Source: Metaphire vulgaris (taxonomy: Eukaryota > Annelida > Clitellata > Crassiclitellata > Megascolecidae). From it: a stretch of 64,000 nt of DNA. Where the stretch lies: assembly GCA_018105865.1 (NCBI GenBank), contig CM030851.1:10133828-10197827 (forward strand). Reading direction: 5' to 3'. Position 1 is the first letter of the stretch. Each line of letters opens with the position of its first letter. This document shows positions 1 through 11,937 of this stretch, in pieces. Both the position numbers and the translations under genes were made by a program. The notes beneath the pieces were generated by a model. That model worked only from the letters and a program-made list of their open reading frames with translations, was not told the DNA's origin and did no database searches.

Positions 1-52
1 CCACATAAACCACAGATAACCACATGCAAATCACATAGATAGACTGACTTTT

Positions 53-369
53 TTGGGGGGTATATATATACCCATATACCCCCCCCGTCGCTACGCCCCT
101 GTTTGGACGATGACTTTAAAAATTGAGAAGGGCCGTTGTAGAGGAGACGGGTCTTAACTTTGTGAATCTATGGGCATTCTCCCACAGTACATGAACAGCC
201 ACGGCCCACAGGTGAAATGCAATATTCTTACAGCTTGCAGGAACGTAGCGACGGGGGGGGGGTATATCGGTGAATATATATATATACACCTCCCCAAAAT
301 CAGGCTATCTTAAAGCTTTAAGCTTTTAATATGTGTTTTAAAGATTTATACCCTCCCCCCATCGCATTA
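53..369. mobile_element. Two partial copies of a TATA-rich element ending GTCGCTACGCCCCTG
   Basis: Positions 53-102 carry a G-run, TATATATA, a C-run and then GTCGCTACGCCCCTG. Positions 243-369 carry the inverted counterpart (GTAGCGACGGGGGG and internal AAATC/TTTAAAG sequence). The same internal sequence and end occur in the complete copy at 11181-11352. Target duplications cannot be recognised here, so the copies are probably truncated or merged. Confidence 0.55.
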
Positions 370-408
370 TACCCCCAAATCAAATTCCTGGCGGTGACGT
401 CATCTTAC

Positions 409-526
409 CGAGCAGAAGCAATTTGACTTCGCGTGACGCTTTCTCTCCGTCTGCCCTCAGTTGCTTCTCGATCTGTTTCGATCGATCGGCGGCCGATCTG
501 TCCTCGCTGCTCGTGATACATCCCAT
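409..526 (-). CDS. G-protein alpha subunit, Gi/o type: first coding exon only
   Basis: This exon encodes the first 39 residues of a heterotrimeric G-protein alpha subunit, a membrane-tethered GTPase that couples receptors to effectors. The peptide starts [18 protein letters not shown] and ends EVKLLLLG, directly before the P-loop (GESGKST) expected in the next exon. Gly2 and Cys3 are the usual myristoylation and palmitoylation sites of Gi/o proteins, and [14 protein letters not shown] is the family signature. The exon is 118 nt and ends in phase 1 at a good GTAAG donor (404-408); vertebrate GNAI/GNAO first exons have the same length. Downstream exons would lie below position 1, outside the window. 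The start is fixed by the MGC motif; longer open frames upstream run through repeats. The Gi/o rather than Gz class is inferred from the DGEKA region. Confidence 0.88.
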
Positions 527-533
527 CTCTCCT

Positions 534-534
<1 letters not shown>

Positions 535-590
<56 letters not shown>

Positions 591-1102
591 GAGAGAGCTT
601 CGGATGATGATGATGATGATGATGACGACGACAACAGCTGCTGTGTAACTCCGACCGCTTGGGGATTTCGTCTTAAAACCGACGACGACGACGACGACGA
701 CGACGATGATGACGACGACGAGGTTTCGACAGACCAACGGCCAAAGTCCTTTTCTCTTTTTGTCTTGTTAGCGGTAAACCAGTGTTTGGCGATCGGTAAT
801 GAACGCAACGTTTCGAGAAAGAAAAGCACAGAAACGAAATCGACGGCCACAGACAAGAAGAAGATGAAGAAGACGCCTTCTGACTCGCGCCCTCTCTCTA
901 TCTCTTCTCCAGCGAAAAGCGAGACCAAAGACCAAAGTCTACGCCACCAACATCGCTTTAGCGACGCTGCGATGTATCCTAGCTCAGCAGCAGCTGCAGC
1001 AGCAGCAGCTGCAGCGCGATGCGGACGTGAGCAACACGGAAGCCGTACACGACAGATGGATTGGAAACTATGGCAACGCCTTTACTTCGAATCTAATGTA
1101 TG

Positions 1103-1136
<34 letters not shown>

Positions 1137-1137
1137 A
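535..1137. repeat. Cluster of di- and trinucleotide arrays upstream of the G-alpha start codon
   Basis: A (GA)n tract occupies 535-588, so the G-alpha sense strand carries a pyrimidine-rich CT tract ending about 9 bases before its ATG. It is followed by GAT/GAC arrays (603-633, 681-722), a GCA array (985-1015) and another GAC array (1105-1137). The long open frames here that predict poly-Asp, poly-Ser or poly-Ala are products of these arrays. The interval probably includes the 5' UTR and promoter of the G-alpha gene, but I see no definite core promoter motif. Confidence 0.85.
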
Positions 1138-1470
1138 AGTGTTGGGCATAATGCATCGGGTGCAGTAAGAAGCGGCTTCGCGAGGAGAACGCTGATTGGT
1201 GATAACGGGGAGATGTGTTTGCAAAAGACTCGGATTTGTAGAGTTATTCAAGTTCAGGCAAATGATCGGTGCCGTATCGTGGGAGGGAGGCCAGTGGAGG
1301 CCGCCCCGGTGGAAAAATATTTTTGGGGCGGAAAATTTAAAAAGACGAAACATAAAAAATCAGGTAAAATAATAAAAAAATGGGCGTCTGACATGTCATT
1401 CACAAGGAAGAATTGTTAAAACTTTTTGGGATCATGGGAATTGCAAGGAAGAATAGGATAACATCACGAC

Positions 1471-1658
1471 CAGGGTCGGCGCTGGGTTTTGTTGGCTAGG
1501 TGGGTCTAATGTAATCTACACAACCAGGACCCAGCTCAGACTATTCTGGAGAATCAAAAATTTCTCTGCGTATTTGCACGATTTGCTTCTGCCTCTTCCC
1601 GAGGTTAGGTGGGTCCGGACCCGCGGACCCGCGGACCCACCCCCTAGCGCCGCCCCTG
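1471..1658. mobile_element. hAT-like MITE, 188 bp, 8-bp target duplication
   Basis: The ends CAGGGTCGGCGCTGGG and CCTAGCGCCGCCCCTG are inverted repeats with a few mismatches. The element is flanked by a perfect 8-bp direct repeat ATCACGAC (1463-1470 and 1659-1666), the duplication length of hAT transposons. There is no coding capacity. A GC-rich inner palindrome of GGACCCGCGG units lies near the right end. Confidence 0.88.
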
Positions 1659-1921
1659 ATCACGACACGAAGACGGTCAAGGTATTCTGGAGACAAGTTC
1701 GAGAGAGGCACAATTTCTCCTGTTGCCCGGGCCGTTGACAATCCACGTCACGCCACTGCAAATGAGAACCAATCAGACGTGACATAGTGAGATGGTTCCT
1801 TACCTTGCCGGTGCCAGGAACAGTCTCGAAGAGAAGACCGCTAAACGTTACACCTGCAGCGTCAAATCCTTCGACGCGCACTTTAAATGTTAAACGTCGC
1901 CCGGCCAGGGATGGTTGCAAC

Positions 1922-2316
1922 CAGTGGCGGTTCCACCATGCTGATGACTGGGGATGCATCCCTCCCCCACCGGAGTTTTTTTCAACATATTTTTCGTAAG
2001 GTTTTTAAAAAATTTTAAATTTTCACATTCGGCGAACTTTTAATACCGCGGATCCGCGATGACCTTTTTTGCTCTTGCATGTCAACCCATTTTTGCGGTA
2101 AATTTAGAAAAAATCTGCTGAAAAATACTGCGGATGGCGAGCTTTTTGTCTTGTCAGCCTTTCCTAGCAGGTTTTATTAACATCTAGTGGGCAAAACACG
2201 AAGAAGAATTACATTTTCCCTTTCATTTCTTTTTTTAAAACTTTGCATCCCCCACCAACTTCCTATAAATTTTTGTTCACCCCCCCCCCGACCAAGAATT
2301 TCTGGAACCGCCACTG
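1922..2316. mobile_element. hAT-like MITE, 395 bp, CAGTGGCGGTTCCA family
   Basis: Inverted ends CAGTGGCGGTTCCA and TGGAACCGCCACTG are flanked by the perfect 8-bp repeat GTTGCAAC (1914-1921, 2317-2324). Inside is one copy of the GATGACC/T-run/GTCA module (2058-2085) and C-rich runs near both ends. Related copies lie at 15359-15683 and 57827-58097. No open frame for a transposase is present. Confidence 0.9.
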
Positions 2317-2324
2317 GTTGCAAC

Positions 2325-3045
2325 TCCTCTTCGATTTCCTCAATTCTTTCTGAGACCTAATGGCATGTTTTCAAACGCCTTAATTAAGACGCCTTTAGGA
2401 GGTTTCTCTAAGCACATGTTGACATATTTTTCGATCTTTTGCATGGTACAGAAGCTACTAAGCTACAGCCATTTTGCCCAAAGCATCCAAGTATAAAACG
2501 AAATTTCTATAGCGCTGCCAGATTAAAGGTTGGCGCAGTGCACCAGCTTATTCTGGAGAGCTCGGAGAACCCAGGGCAAGATACAACCCCCATCAATTCC
2601 CCCCTCCACCCGAAACAACGACCCATGCAGAACTGCCATAAATCCCTCCCGTGGCAGAGGAGGTGCATGCAACGCTGTGCCTATTGGTGCAGACATGTAC
2701 CTTTGCGATGCAGTGGTCTTTCTTATACCTGTCGATCGTTGGCATCGCAGTGTCTTGAGGGACCTCGAGGTGGGAATTCTTTCCGCCTTTGGCGTGACGT
2801 TAGCGCGCGCTTACGTTTTGCGCCAACATTGCACTCTACGCGACATCACACAGTGTTCAAACATCAGCACTATATTGGCACAACAGGCATCGCTTTGATT
2901 TTTTACTCCGATCAGCACAAGAAACGTTCTATCATCGTCTCCTGGTCTTTTCTTCTTCCAGTCCCTCTTCTGATGATGATGATGATAATATCGCCGATAG
3001 AATATTTTGAGCTAACAAATTCCCTCGCGTGAAATTCTGTTTTCA
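2325..3045. other. No gene recognised
   Basis: Open frames of 122 and 197 codons cross this stretch, but they show no recognisable domain, no splice-site logic and no clear codon bias. I see no repeat family with definite ends in it. Confidence 0.5.
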
Positions 3046-3053
3046 GCAGTTTT

Positions 3054-3229
3054 ATGATCATAATCATCATCGTCGTCGTCATCGTCGTCGTCATCATCGT
3101 CATCGTCTTCGCGTCGTCGTCGTCGTCATCGTCATCATCATCAAATTCAGCATTTATTATTTATATTATTGTTATTTTGTCATCACCAATATCATATCAT
3201 CGTCACCATGTCATCATCACTATCGTCAT

Positions 3230-3260
<31 letters not shown>

Positions 3261-3265
3261 AGCAG
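3054..3265. repeat. ATC/GTC trinucleotide-rich tract
   Basis: Imperfect ATC, GTC and CAT arrays run from 3054 to 3140 and again from 3195 to 3265, ending in a short CAG run. Predicted peptides rich in His, Arg or Asp here are repeat artefacts. Confidence 0.85.
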
Positions 3266-3401
3266 AATCGTCGTCGTTTTTATTTTGCACTAAGCTCTTA
3301 ACACGCACAAGGTCAGCCGACCCCTTCATGTTCCTAGGAAAGTGAAGATTGTCCCTCCTTCCCTCTCCCCCTCCCAATTCCACGACCCAAATAATAACAA
3401 C

Positions 3402-3655
3402 GTGATTTAAAGTGGTTTAGGTCAGGGTCTCCAAAGTATGACCCGCGGCCCGGATATGGCCGGGCAAGGTCTTATTCCGGCCCGCGGCAAACAATGAACG
3501 TGCGCAAATCGTACTAAGTCTATTGAAATAAATTTACTGTCTTATGTTTGTGGTCCGAGAATTCAGACGTCAGCATTGTGGTCCCTTGCTACAAAATACC
3601 TTGGAGAACCCTGATTTATGAGACCAAGTCAACCTATGTGAAAACCTTTGCAATG
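3402..3655. mobile_element. hAT-like element inserted in a LINE 3' tail
   Basis: The segment 3423-3613 has ends CAGGGTCTCCAAAG and CCTTGGAGAACCCTG and a GGCCCG-rich interior, the look of a Charlie-type hAT remnant. It interrupts the recurrent LINE tail (GTGATTT.AAGTGGTTTAG on the left; ACCAAGTCAACCTATGTGAAAACC on the right) that is also seen at 20873-20945 and 55872-55930. No clean target duplication remains. Confidence 0.55.
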
Positions 3656-3668
3656 ACTCTACGTTCTC

Positions 3669-3669
3669 T

Positions 3670-3750
<81 letters not shown>
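3669..3750. repeat. (CT)n followed by (AT)n
   Basis: A CT array (3669-3718) passes directly into an AT array (3720-3750). Confidence 0.95.
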
Positions 3751-3752
<2 letters not shown>

Positions 3753-4336
3753 AGTTTTCCCAAATAGCGTTTGGATCCGTTTATTGTTGGTTGTTGCCAT
3801 AATTTGCTTTATAACTAATATGTTTTTAGGTCTGTTAATTAATAATTAGTTGCGTCGATTGAATAACATTGTTTCCTGCATAGAAGTCTATATCGTCAAT
3901 CTATTGAAATAAATTTGCTGTCTTGTGTTTTTATGTTTCTGTGCTACATTATTTACGATTTTTCCGGATAAAACTCTAAACTCGGAACAACATCCTGTCG
4001 AGCCTAATTCAGACGTTTGACTTTTTAGAACGTCAAAGAAGCACAGAACATTGGGGGTGGGGTGGGTAAACCGTAAATGATACTATATACCCCTTCACTA
4101 ATTATTGGCTGCCATCCCAAGAGCCACCACCCCACCCACCCCACCCCGAGATCTACGTCCCTGGAAACGCATGCAGAAGGGATTAGGGTAAAGGTAGGTC
4201 CTGTAGTCGAGTTCGAACGTTGGATTCCGGCGCTTATCTCCGGTCTGGGCAATCAGCGACGTATAGGTGGTATAAGCCATTAATCTGGGGTAGGTTACCA
4301 TTACTTTCCCCAGACCAACGTTTTACCTCTAGCGAC

Positions 4337-4441
4337 TCGAGTAAGGCTGCGTCGACCCTAGGGCTCCTGCGGGTATATCGAACCCGCGACCTTTTGCTCT
4401 GTCGTCCAGCGCTGTTACCACTCTGCTAACTTCCCGCCCCA
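4337..4441 (-). mobile_element. tRNA-derived SINE, truncated copy
   Basis: Read on the minus strand, it matches the tRNA-like head of the SINE at 24980-25255: GGCGGGAAGTTAGCAGAGTGG, then a B-box-like GGTTCGA segment, then CCTAGGGTCGAC and the start of the body. The rest of the body is missing. Confidence 0.7.
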
Positions 4442-4557
4442 AAGGAGTAAGGGGTAATAATAACAATAATAATGCCCTCTGTAAAGAATCAGTTCTAATG
4501 GACAAGTGCATCACCCAGACTGACTCAGTCACTCGGAGGAACAGATCAGTGAGACAT

Positions 4558-4680
4558 ATAAGTAAGTAAGTAAAATCTCGTTAACTTCTATAGCGCTTTC
4601 AAAAGCAGCACCGCAGTAGCTCCTTATTCCTATGCGCTTAATCTCAAAAATGAAATAGCTATAGCCAAAGACCATATATA
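4558..4680. mobile_element. Dispersed repeat with TATAGCGCTTTCAAAAG core
   Basis: An AAGTAAGTAAGTAAAAT end, then TATAGCGCTTTCAAAAGCAG, then a CAGTAGC/CTTATTCTTATG segment. The same order is found at 28384-28500 and 34888-35000. It is probably the tail of a LINE or SINE read in reverse; no coding part remains. Confidence 0.6.
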
Positions 4681-4810
4681 TATATATATATATATATCGA
4701 TTAGTATGAGTGGGAAGCAGTGAGACATACACTGGAGGAAAGACAAATGAAAGAGTGGTGTCTTTACTCTGTATTTTACAGCGAAAGGTGAATTTGAATG
4801 TCAAAGCAAT

Positions 4811-5205
4811 AACATTAGAACTTCGTTATTTATAACGTATATACATTGCAGGGCCTGTTTTAACCGTGCAGTGATACACAAAACGTGCAGTGATAAAATG
4901 AAAATGTGCAGTGATAAAATGCAATTTCCTGTGCATTTGTGAAGTGATAAATTTTCTGGACGACCTTTTCAGTTTGTTTTTTGCGCGCGGATGTGAAGCG
5001 CGCACTTTGGATTTCGGATGGCAATTAGAAAAAGGTGTGATGAGTTTAAAAAAGGTCGTCAGCCATAATTTTAGGTGCGCAAAATAGCAGAATAGGAATC
5101 TTGTCCACTCATTTTCTGAGTTTTATGCAGTGATGAATTTTTCTTATAGCGTACTAAATTGTGCAGATCCACTCCACTAACGGCGTTATAACGAAGTTCT
5201 ACTGT
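4811..5205. mobile_element. Tigger/pogo-like TIR element, about 395 bp
   Basis: Inverted ends TAGAACTTCGTTAT (about 4815) and ATAACGAAGTTCTACTGT (to 5205) bound a non-coding interior with tandem GTGCAGTGATAAAATG units (about 4865-4925). The ends resemble those of pogo/Tigger elements. A TA duplication is possible but not clear. Confidence 0.55.
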
Positions 5206-5229
5206 AGCCTATTTTGGTGACGGTTTATT

Positions 5230-5311
5230 AATACCCCTTTCGCTGTGTATTTAACTGCAACTCGATGTAAAATGGACGGATATATTCGGGGTTCCCGGTA
5301 AAGGGCTAAAG
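5230..5311. mobile_element. Diverged copy of the TTAACCCCTTAACTGGGG palindromic element
   Basis: Reverse-oriented relative of the near-identical copies at 60698-60792 and 63821-63900, sharing TGTATTTAACTG, ATGTAAAATGGACGGATAT and the GGGTTCCC segment. Confidence 0.6.
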
Positions 5312-5887
5312 TTTAAGGAACGACTGGAATTAAATTGCTGAGTCATTCGCTCATCTTACTTATTATAATTCATCAATTTTATATCTTTATTAACTTGGAA
5401 TCAACCGATGGCACACATGTCTCTAGTAGACTACAGGTGCGCAAAAAGAGAACGGGAGAAGCCCAGGTGAGCCCCGCACGGCAATTCGGAATTAGGAACT
5501 GCATTGTCTAAAACAGTGCAAAAGACACAGGTATACGATCAACTCGGGCGGTTCAGGAATGAGTCTACGTAGCCTCTACTGGAACTCACAGGTAATCAGC
5601 ACAGTGGCGGCTCTACCTGAGGGGACCCGTGGAGACCGTGCCACCCCCCCCTATTGAATCAGTGGCGTAGCGTGACTTTCGGGGGCCCAGAGGGGCATCC
5701 TTGATATGGGGGCCCCTATAGGATATGGGGACGCCTAGCTATGGGCTAACATAGATTACACCGTTCCAAAAATAAGATATACTCACTTATTCAATAATTA
5801 TACTCACTTTGTATAGCAGTAATAATGAAATAGTAGTAAAATGTAAAAATAAATCATTGTTCAGTAGGTTGCAACCACTCTTCGGGG

Positions 5888-6294
5888 CAGTGGCGGCTCC
5901 ACCGGGGGGGCCAGGGGGGCCCGTGCCCCCTACTGAGATACTGGCCCCCCAGTGCCCCCTGTTGAGAGACCCTATACTATATATATATATATACTATATA
6001 TATATACTATATATAAAAATTTACCAAAAAATATTTTAAAATTGCAAATTTGCCAAAATTTGCCCCAAAATTGCCCCAAAATTGCCAAAATTGCAAACAA
6101 AATTGCAAAAAATTGCGTAAAATTTGCAAAAATTTGCCTAAAATTTGGCAAAAAATTTTCTCGCCCCCAAGAAAAGTGTGAAATGACGCTACTGTACTTA
6201 ATAGTACATACCTACCAACAAATGGTTGGCCCCCCATGATTAGAAGTTGCCACCCCAACGGCCCCCCACTTGCCAAATCCTGGAGCCGCCACTG
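5888..6294. mobile_element. hAT-like MITE, 407 bp, CAGTGGCGGCTCCA family
   Basis: Ends CAGTGGCGGCTCCACC and TGGAGCCGCCACTG are inverted. The perfect 8-bp repeat CTTCGGGG flanks the element (5880-5887, 6295-6302). The interior has C-runs, an ATATAT tract and an array of AAATTTGCC/AAATTGCC units (about 6030-6160). Relatives: 6303-6533 (right end only), 14657-14934 and 62972-63151. Peptides predicted from it are artefacts. Confidence 0.92.
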
Positions 6295-6302
6295 CTTCGG
6301 GG

Positions 6303-6533
6303 ACCCTTCTTCCGGAACCCGGGGGGCTTTTGCCCAAATTTTTGCCCAAAATTGCCCAATTGCCCCTTCCCCCACCCACGTTACGCCACTTTATTGAATG
6401 CCTGCCCCCAGCGGCCCCTCTGTTTGGACGACATACTTACTACTACACTGTACATACCTATCAACAAATGGTTGGCCCCACGCTTAGAAGTTGCCACCAC
6501 CACCCCCCCTTGCCAAATCCGGGAGCCGCCACT
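6303..6533. mobile_element. Truncated copy of the CAGTGGCGGCTCCA MITE
   Basis: It shares the TTTGCCCAAAATTGCC array, the CAACAAATGGTTGGCCCC segment and the right end GGGAGCCGCCACTG with 5888-6294. The left end is missing, so the two copies are close neighbours, one after the other. Confidence 0.75.
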
Positions 6534-6960
6534 GAACCTGCGAAAACCCGCAGAAACACAAAGACACACATCGAGAATATGACGTCCAAATCAGACGTCA
6601 TCGTCGATATCTGTTTTTGCGAGTCCGTCTTCAGGTGAGAGGAGCGCAGGTAACACCAGTCGACGAGGCTAAAGGTATCGAGTCTATACTGGCATTACTG
6701 CATTTCTTGAGCACTAGGGCCTACGGACCTACGGTAGCTGCGTAACTCGTCAACAGGGCTACGCACAAGTGATAAGCAGCGACCAATCGATCAGTAGTTG
6801 TTGTTGTTGTGCGTGTCTGTTAGATAAAAATCAAACTATTGGTCGGCGACAATTTCCCGACAAATGGCTTCAAGGAATTCAGAACGTCAATGCTGGGTCA
6901 TTATACCCCCCCCCGCCCCCAAGCACGACCACATCAAACCCGTTGTTAAAATTGTATACC

Positions 6961-7242
6961 CAGAGACGTCATTTCATTGTTTTCTGGTGGGGGGAAGACT
7001 TTCGACTGCAAGGCAGACAGTATTTTTAAAATACCTATGCCGTATGCAAATTGGTTTTTGTCCATAGGCCTAAGTACATGCTACATACGATACTACATAG
7101 TAGGGCCTACATAACAGTGATTGTAAGATTGTAATAAAATTATAAAAACAATTGAGAACACAAAAACAAAAATTCTCGAAAATTTTCCCACATAAAACCC
7201 AGGGGCAACGGCCCCTCCTGCACCCGCCAAATGACGTCCCTG
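6961..7242. mobile_element. hAT-like MITE, 282 bp, CAGAGACGTCATTT family
   Basis: Ends CAGAGACGTCATTT and AAATGACGTCCCTG are inverted. The element is flanked by the perfect 8-bp repeat TGTATACC (6953-6960, 7243-7250). It is non-coding. Confidence 0.88.
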
Positions 7243-7570
7243 TGTATACCGACTGCTTGTCGAACGGAGAATTACTTTTAAAATACTGTACAGACTGGAC
7301 AAATTCAGCGCCAAGATTCCATGCTAAATCGCCCAAAACATTAGCCCATCATTCAGCAAGCCTCCTTAAATTCCCGCGAGGCGGATTTGAACCACTGACC
7401 TTAGGATCACAATTATCAGTGGTGTAGCAGAGGATTGGTGTGGCAGCCGCTCGCGGGCGCGGAGGTGGGGGCACCTAAGGGGCTGTCCATTAATTACGTC
7501 AACAATTGACTGATGTCTGGAAGTGACCTGGTCTTCTGAAGATGAATTTGCAGTAGAAGTTGAAAAGTTG

Positions 7571-7761
7571 AAATTCCCAGTAATTTAAAGGGTATTGAGC
7601 CATTGAAACCAAATAGCATGGTATGTTTATTATTAATTACATATAAATTATTAATCTACTACACTATTTAAAAATTAACAAATTTTTTAAATAAATGAAT
7701 ACAGCACAATACCGTACATCGATTCATACCCAAATGTATTAAAGAAGGTGCTATAAAAGTG

Positions 7762-7853
<92 letters not shown>

Positions 7854-8074
7854 GGCCTTTATGCATACTATTGCTGTCAAACTGCTTAACTTGCTTCATC
7901 TAATCACTTAAACAAATGACAACGTTGGCTTCCCAGTAATTTAAAGGGTATTGAGCCATTGAAACCAAATAGCATGGTATTTTATTATTAATTACATATT
8001 AATTATTAATCTACTACACTATTTAAAAATTAACAAATTTTTAAAATGAATGAATACAGCACAATACTGTACAT
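7571..8074. repeat. Direct duplication of about 145 bp around an (ATT)n array
   Basis: The segment 7574-7720 recurs at 7930-8074 with few differences, starting TTCCCAGTAATTTAAAGGG and ending CAGCACAATAC.GTACAT. An ATT array (7764-7850) lies between the copies. Confidence 0.88.
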
Positions 8075-8647
8075 ACAAAAGCTACTCGATTAAACTTGAT
8101 ATAAAATTCTAACTAAAAATGCTAAAATCCTCATCTTAAATAATTAATTAAAACAGAACAAACTACATGCAATAAGTGATGCATGAAAGCTGCAAAATAC
8201 TAACGAACAGGCACGCTGTTACATTACATTACATTACATTACAAGCAGATTTAGGCAATTGTTTCAAAATCAACACAGAACATCATAAGAAAGGATGTCA
8301 TTTTCACCATTTTATACAAATAAAAACATCCTGAATTAAGCAAAAGGTCATAATAATCAACAGAGACTGAGCAAATGATAGGGTCTATACAATTTTCACG
8401 TTAGATAAAATTTTCACTGACCAAGGATTACAAGATTCACTCTAAATGTTATAATGAGTGTTACAGACAAAATTTCACAAATCAAATTATTTCTTAATTA
8501 ATTACAAAAATGGAAATTGCACATCAAATTTACTAGCAATGCCAACAAAGGGCTAAAAAAAGATTATTACAATTGTTCTGAAAAATGCTAAAAAATTGCA
8601 CTTCTTAATATAGCAGCATCTAGTAAACGTAATTAGAAAGAAGTTAT

Positions 8648-8821
8648 CAGTGGCGTAGCCATGGGGTGTTTGGGGTTAAAACCCCCTTGGACAGCAAAAT
8701 TTTTAAAATATTTCCATGCAATTTTGTTTTTTGAGGCGATTTTTGGGGTGAAACGCCCCTTGGCGGTTATCGACGAACTTTTTTTCAAACCCCCCTTCCT
8801 GAAATCCTGGCTACGCCACTG
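8648..8821. mobile_element. hAT-like MITE, 174 bp, CAGTGGCGTAGCC family
   Basis: Ends CAGTGGCGTAGCC and GGCTACGCCACTG are inverted. Perfect 8-bp duplication GAAGTTAT (8640-8647, 8822-8829). Isolated ends of the same family occur at 5661 and 59806. It sits about 100 bp beyond the FoxJ2/3 stop codon, probably in or near its 3' UTR. Confidence 0.92.
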
Positions 8822-8924
8822 GAAGTTATTATATTCGATCACCAGTTAATAGCAAGAAATCATGGACTTAAATAAAGGATTCGTATTACATATTATTATG
8901 CAAGAGACAAAATATGACAATATG

Positions 8925-11869
8925 TCATAACAGTTTGTCCCAGTTGAAGTCTTCTTCGAGGTCGTTTGCGGAAAAGTTGGCGTGCGACGGAGTTCGACTC
9001 GATGTTACCACGCAACCCGCCTGCGAATACGAACTCGGAATTGCAAACGGCAACGACTGAAATGAGAAACCGTAAACTTAAATCAATTCGTGACATAAAA
9101 TTCCCATCAAATACGCACTGTTGAAATCCATTGGCATATATAGCCAAGAATGGGGTCCAGGGACCCAAGTCCCTATTCTAGCTGGGATCAGTCGTGGGAT
9201 TTGCACAAAACCATGAACAATTTTTTTTTGGGGGGGGAGTGATAGGATGATTGCAGCAGAATCAATATGTGGGAATTACCCCCTGGTAATGTGCCTATGA
9301 CTCCTTTATGACCTTATTTTTTGCTTGGTCCTTTTCACTTAAAAACATCAAGGCTACTGAAATCCTACGAAATTCTACTAGCACAGTTCATTATGGATAG
9401 GATCAGCTCTTAGACGGTCAACCATTTACACTGTAGTTTTGTGCACACTATCAACTGTTACTGTTCTAAAGCACACTGTCCACATTTGACCAGACAAATA
9501 GGCATACGTTGTGAATTTCTGTGAAAACAAGATTTTTGTTTTCAAAAACGGAATGTATGCTTCCTGGTGCACAATGTACCAGAAATACATATCGATAGTC
9601 AAAATCAATGGTTGATTTGTCAAAAGTGCTGTAAGGGGTTTGATTACTCCCACTTTAAACCATTTTACCTCCAGTAGGAAGATAGAGGGACAACTAAAAC
9701 CCAAACTTTACACCTTCAAAAGTGTCATCTTCGTCCAAAAATGTTAAGGCGCACGTCCTTAAGATGTATATCTAATCTAAAATCTAATCTTATCTTAAAT
9801 TTCTATAGCGCCACTTCATAATGCACAGGAGCATCAACTGATGGCACACCAAATCGAAATAATTAAAGATCCAGGTCAAATCCAGTCTATGGTGGATAGG
9901 CCAGGTCATGTCAACTGGTGAAGCATCTTCAGATCTGTTGAATTACGTTTTAATCAATTTTTTCACCTGGATTTGATGATCCAGGTGAGAAGAATCAGGT
10001 TTTATTCGATCGACAACAGACTCCTGGATTTGAGGATGAACATTATTCATCAGAACTTGATTGTTTGAATAACCTATTAAAAAATATAGTTCGCATAAGA
10101 ATTCAAATTTCATTTACACCAAGATTTTATACTTACAGTAGTTTATATCTCTGTGACACAGTGCCGGCCACACTGAACCAATAGTTGAAAAGTAGCTTTT
10201 AATTTTAAAAAGACTTTATCTCTATAAAATATTTAATTAAAATTAAATTAAATATATGACAAAACTAAGCAGCTAGCTCATTCTGACAGCCGTGTTAACA
10301 AGTTTTTAAACACTTTTTGGAAATCAAATTAACTTCCGCAATAATCAGCTAAATAATTTTAAAATGGTGATTATTATAACCTGCATTAGTGCCTAGGCCT
10401 ACACTGTACATCCATGGGCGTCCGCAGAAATTTTTCCAGGGGGTGCAAAACAAGGCTTTGTGACGAAAGAAACAAGTAATTTTACTTTTTTCATAACTCC
10501 ACAATTTTTCCAGGGGGGTGCAATTGCACCCCCTTGCACCCTCCCCCATCCGGACGCCCATGTGTATATCTCAATCAGAACATTTAGTTTCAAGTATTTC
10601 CATTAATAATGGGAAACAGAATAGGTTCAGTGTCAGAATCGTCGTCTACCTTGAAATGTGTAAGAGCCGTTGAATGCAAACGAAGTGTAAGAGAAATTGC
10701 GATGCTGGAAATGTGGTTGTTGGTGAGCTGTTGGCTGATAACGTGGCAAAGCACTTTGAGGAGATTGCTGCGAATAGTTGGAAAACACTTCGTCCTTCAC
10801 TTGACCGCAGTCCATGAAGAAATTGCACAGTGCAGCGACCAAGTCCAAGACCTGACCCGAGCTGAGACACCAATGGTTTTCCTCTGCCGTCCGCACGCTC
10901 TCCATTAACGCTATCAAAGCCAACAGCAATACGACGTAAAGGAGAGAAAATCGAATCAGTCTGGCGCAAGTCTGATATAAAATAGATTTGGTACATAAAG
11001 TGGCAGGGAATCACTGTTTCTTGTTTTAATTGAAAGAAGTTAACTGATTTGAATGATTTCAAGCAGAAATTAATATGCCGATACAAAATCACCATCTGCA
11101 ATTAAAATGTCAAATGGGACACTGAAAATTTGCATTAATCAACAGCCACATTTTGGCTTAGAATTAAAATAACCATTGATCAGGGGCACACCCAGGAATT
11201 TGATTTGGGGGAGTATATTGTGATTGGGCAGGGGATATAAATCTTTAAAACTTTTAAAATCTTTAAAAACACATTAAAATTTCTAAGTTAGTCTGATTTT
11301 TGGGGGTACATACCGGTATACCGATATACCCCCCCCCGTCGCTACGCCCCTGCCATTAATAGTCTTTGTGTATGCAGAAGCTTTGTAGAAACTAGGCCTG
11401 TTCAGGACAACAGAATTCTTAAAACAAGAAATATTATGTAAAATATAAAATATTTGCCTATTCTGATCTCTTGCTGTTATCTGTCAAATAGCAGTCTCTT
11501 CGCCTGATAACGAGCCAAATACATGGACTGGTTGGAACACTAAGACAAGTAGAAAACTCGAGAATTTTATTTTATTTTCAAACGCAGAAGAAATATTACT
11601 GGTACCATAAACTGACAGAATTACTACTAACATGGATAATTTGAAAGGTCAAGGTCATTCCAATGTATGCTGCTTACGAGTCTCATACACTCTCGCAAAT
11701 AGTCCATGTTCTTGATATACTCGAATGAAAATGATACTTCTAAAGCAAACAAATCAAGCAAAAACCGTAATCACAAAACAACATGTCACAAGAATAATAA
11801 ACTCTAAATAATAATAACACCTTTTAGTTTGGCTGATGGTGATGGCTAAGTTACTGCGCTTCATAAATC

Positions 11870-11937
<68 letters not shown>

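Noticed and set aside
423..1151. Open frame of 242 codons with poly-Asp and poly-Ala
   Set aside because: It runs antisense to the G-alpha exon and through five tandem arrays. The residues only reflect the repeats.
5952..6375. Lys/Asn/Pro-rich open frames
   Set aside because: They translate the AAATTTGCC array and C-runs of a MITE with a perfect target duplication.
10349..10593. Small open frames over the CATGGGCGTCC segment, and their repeats at 60221-60469
   Set aside because: The shared peptide is due to copies of the same MITE; no coding role is indicated.
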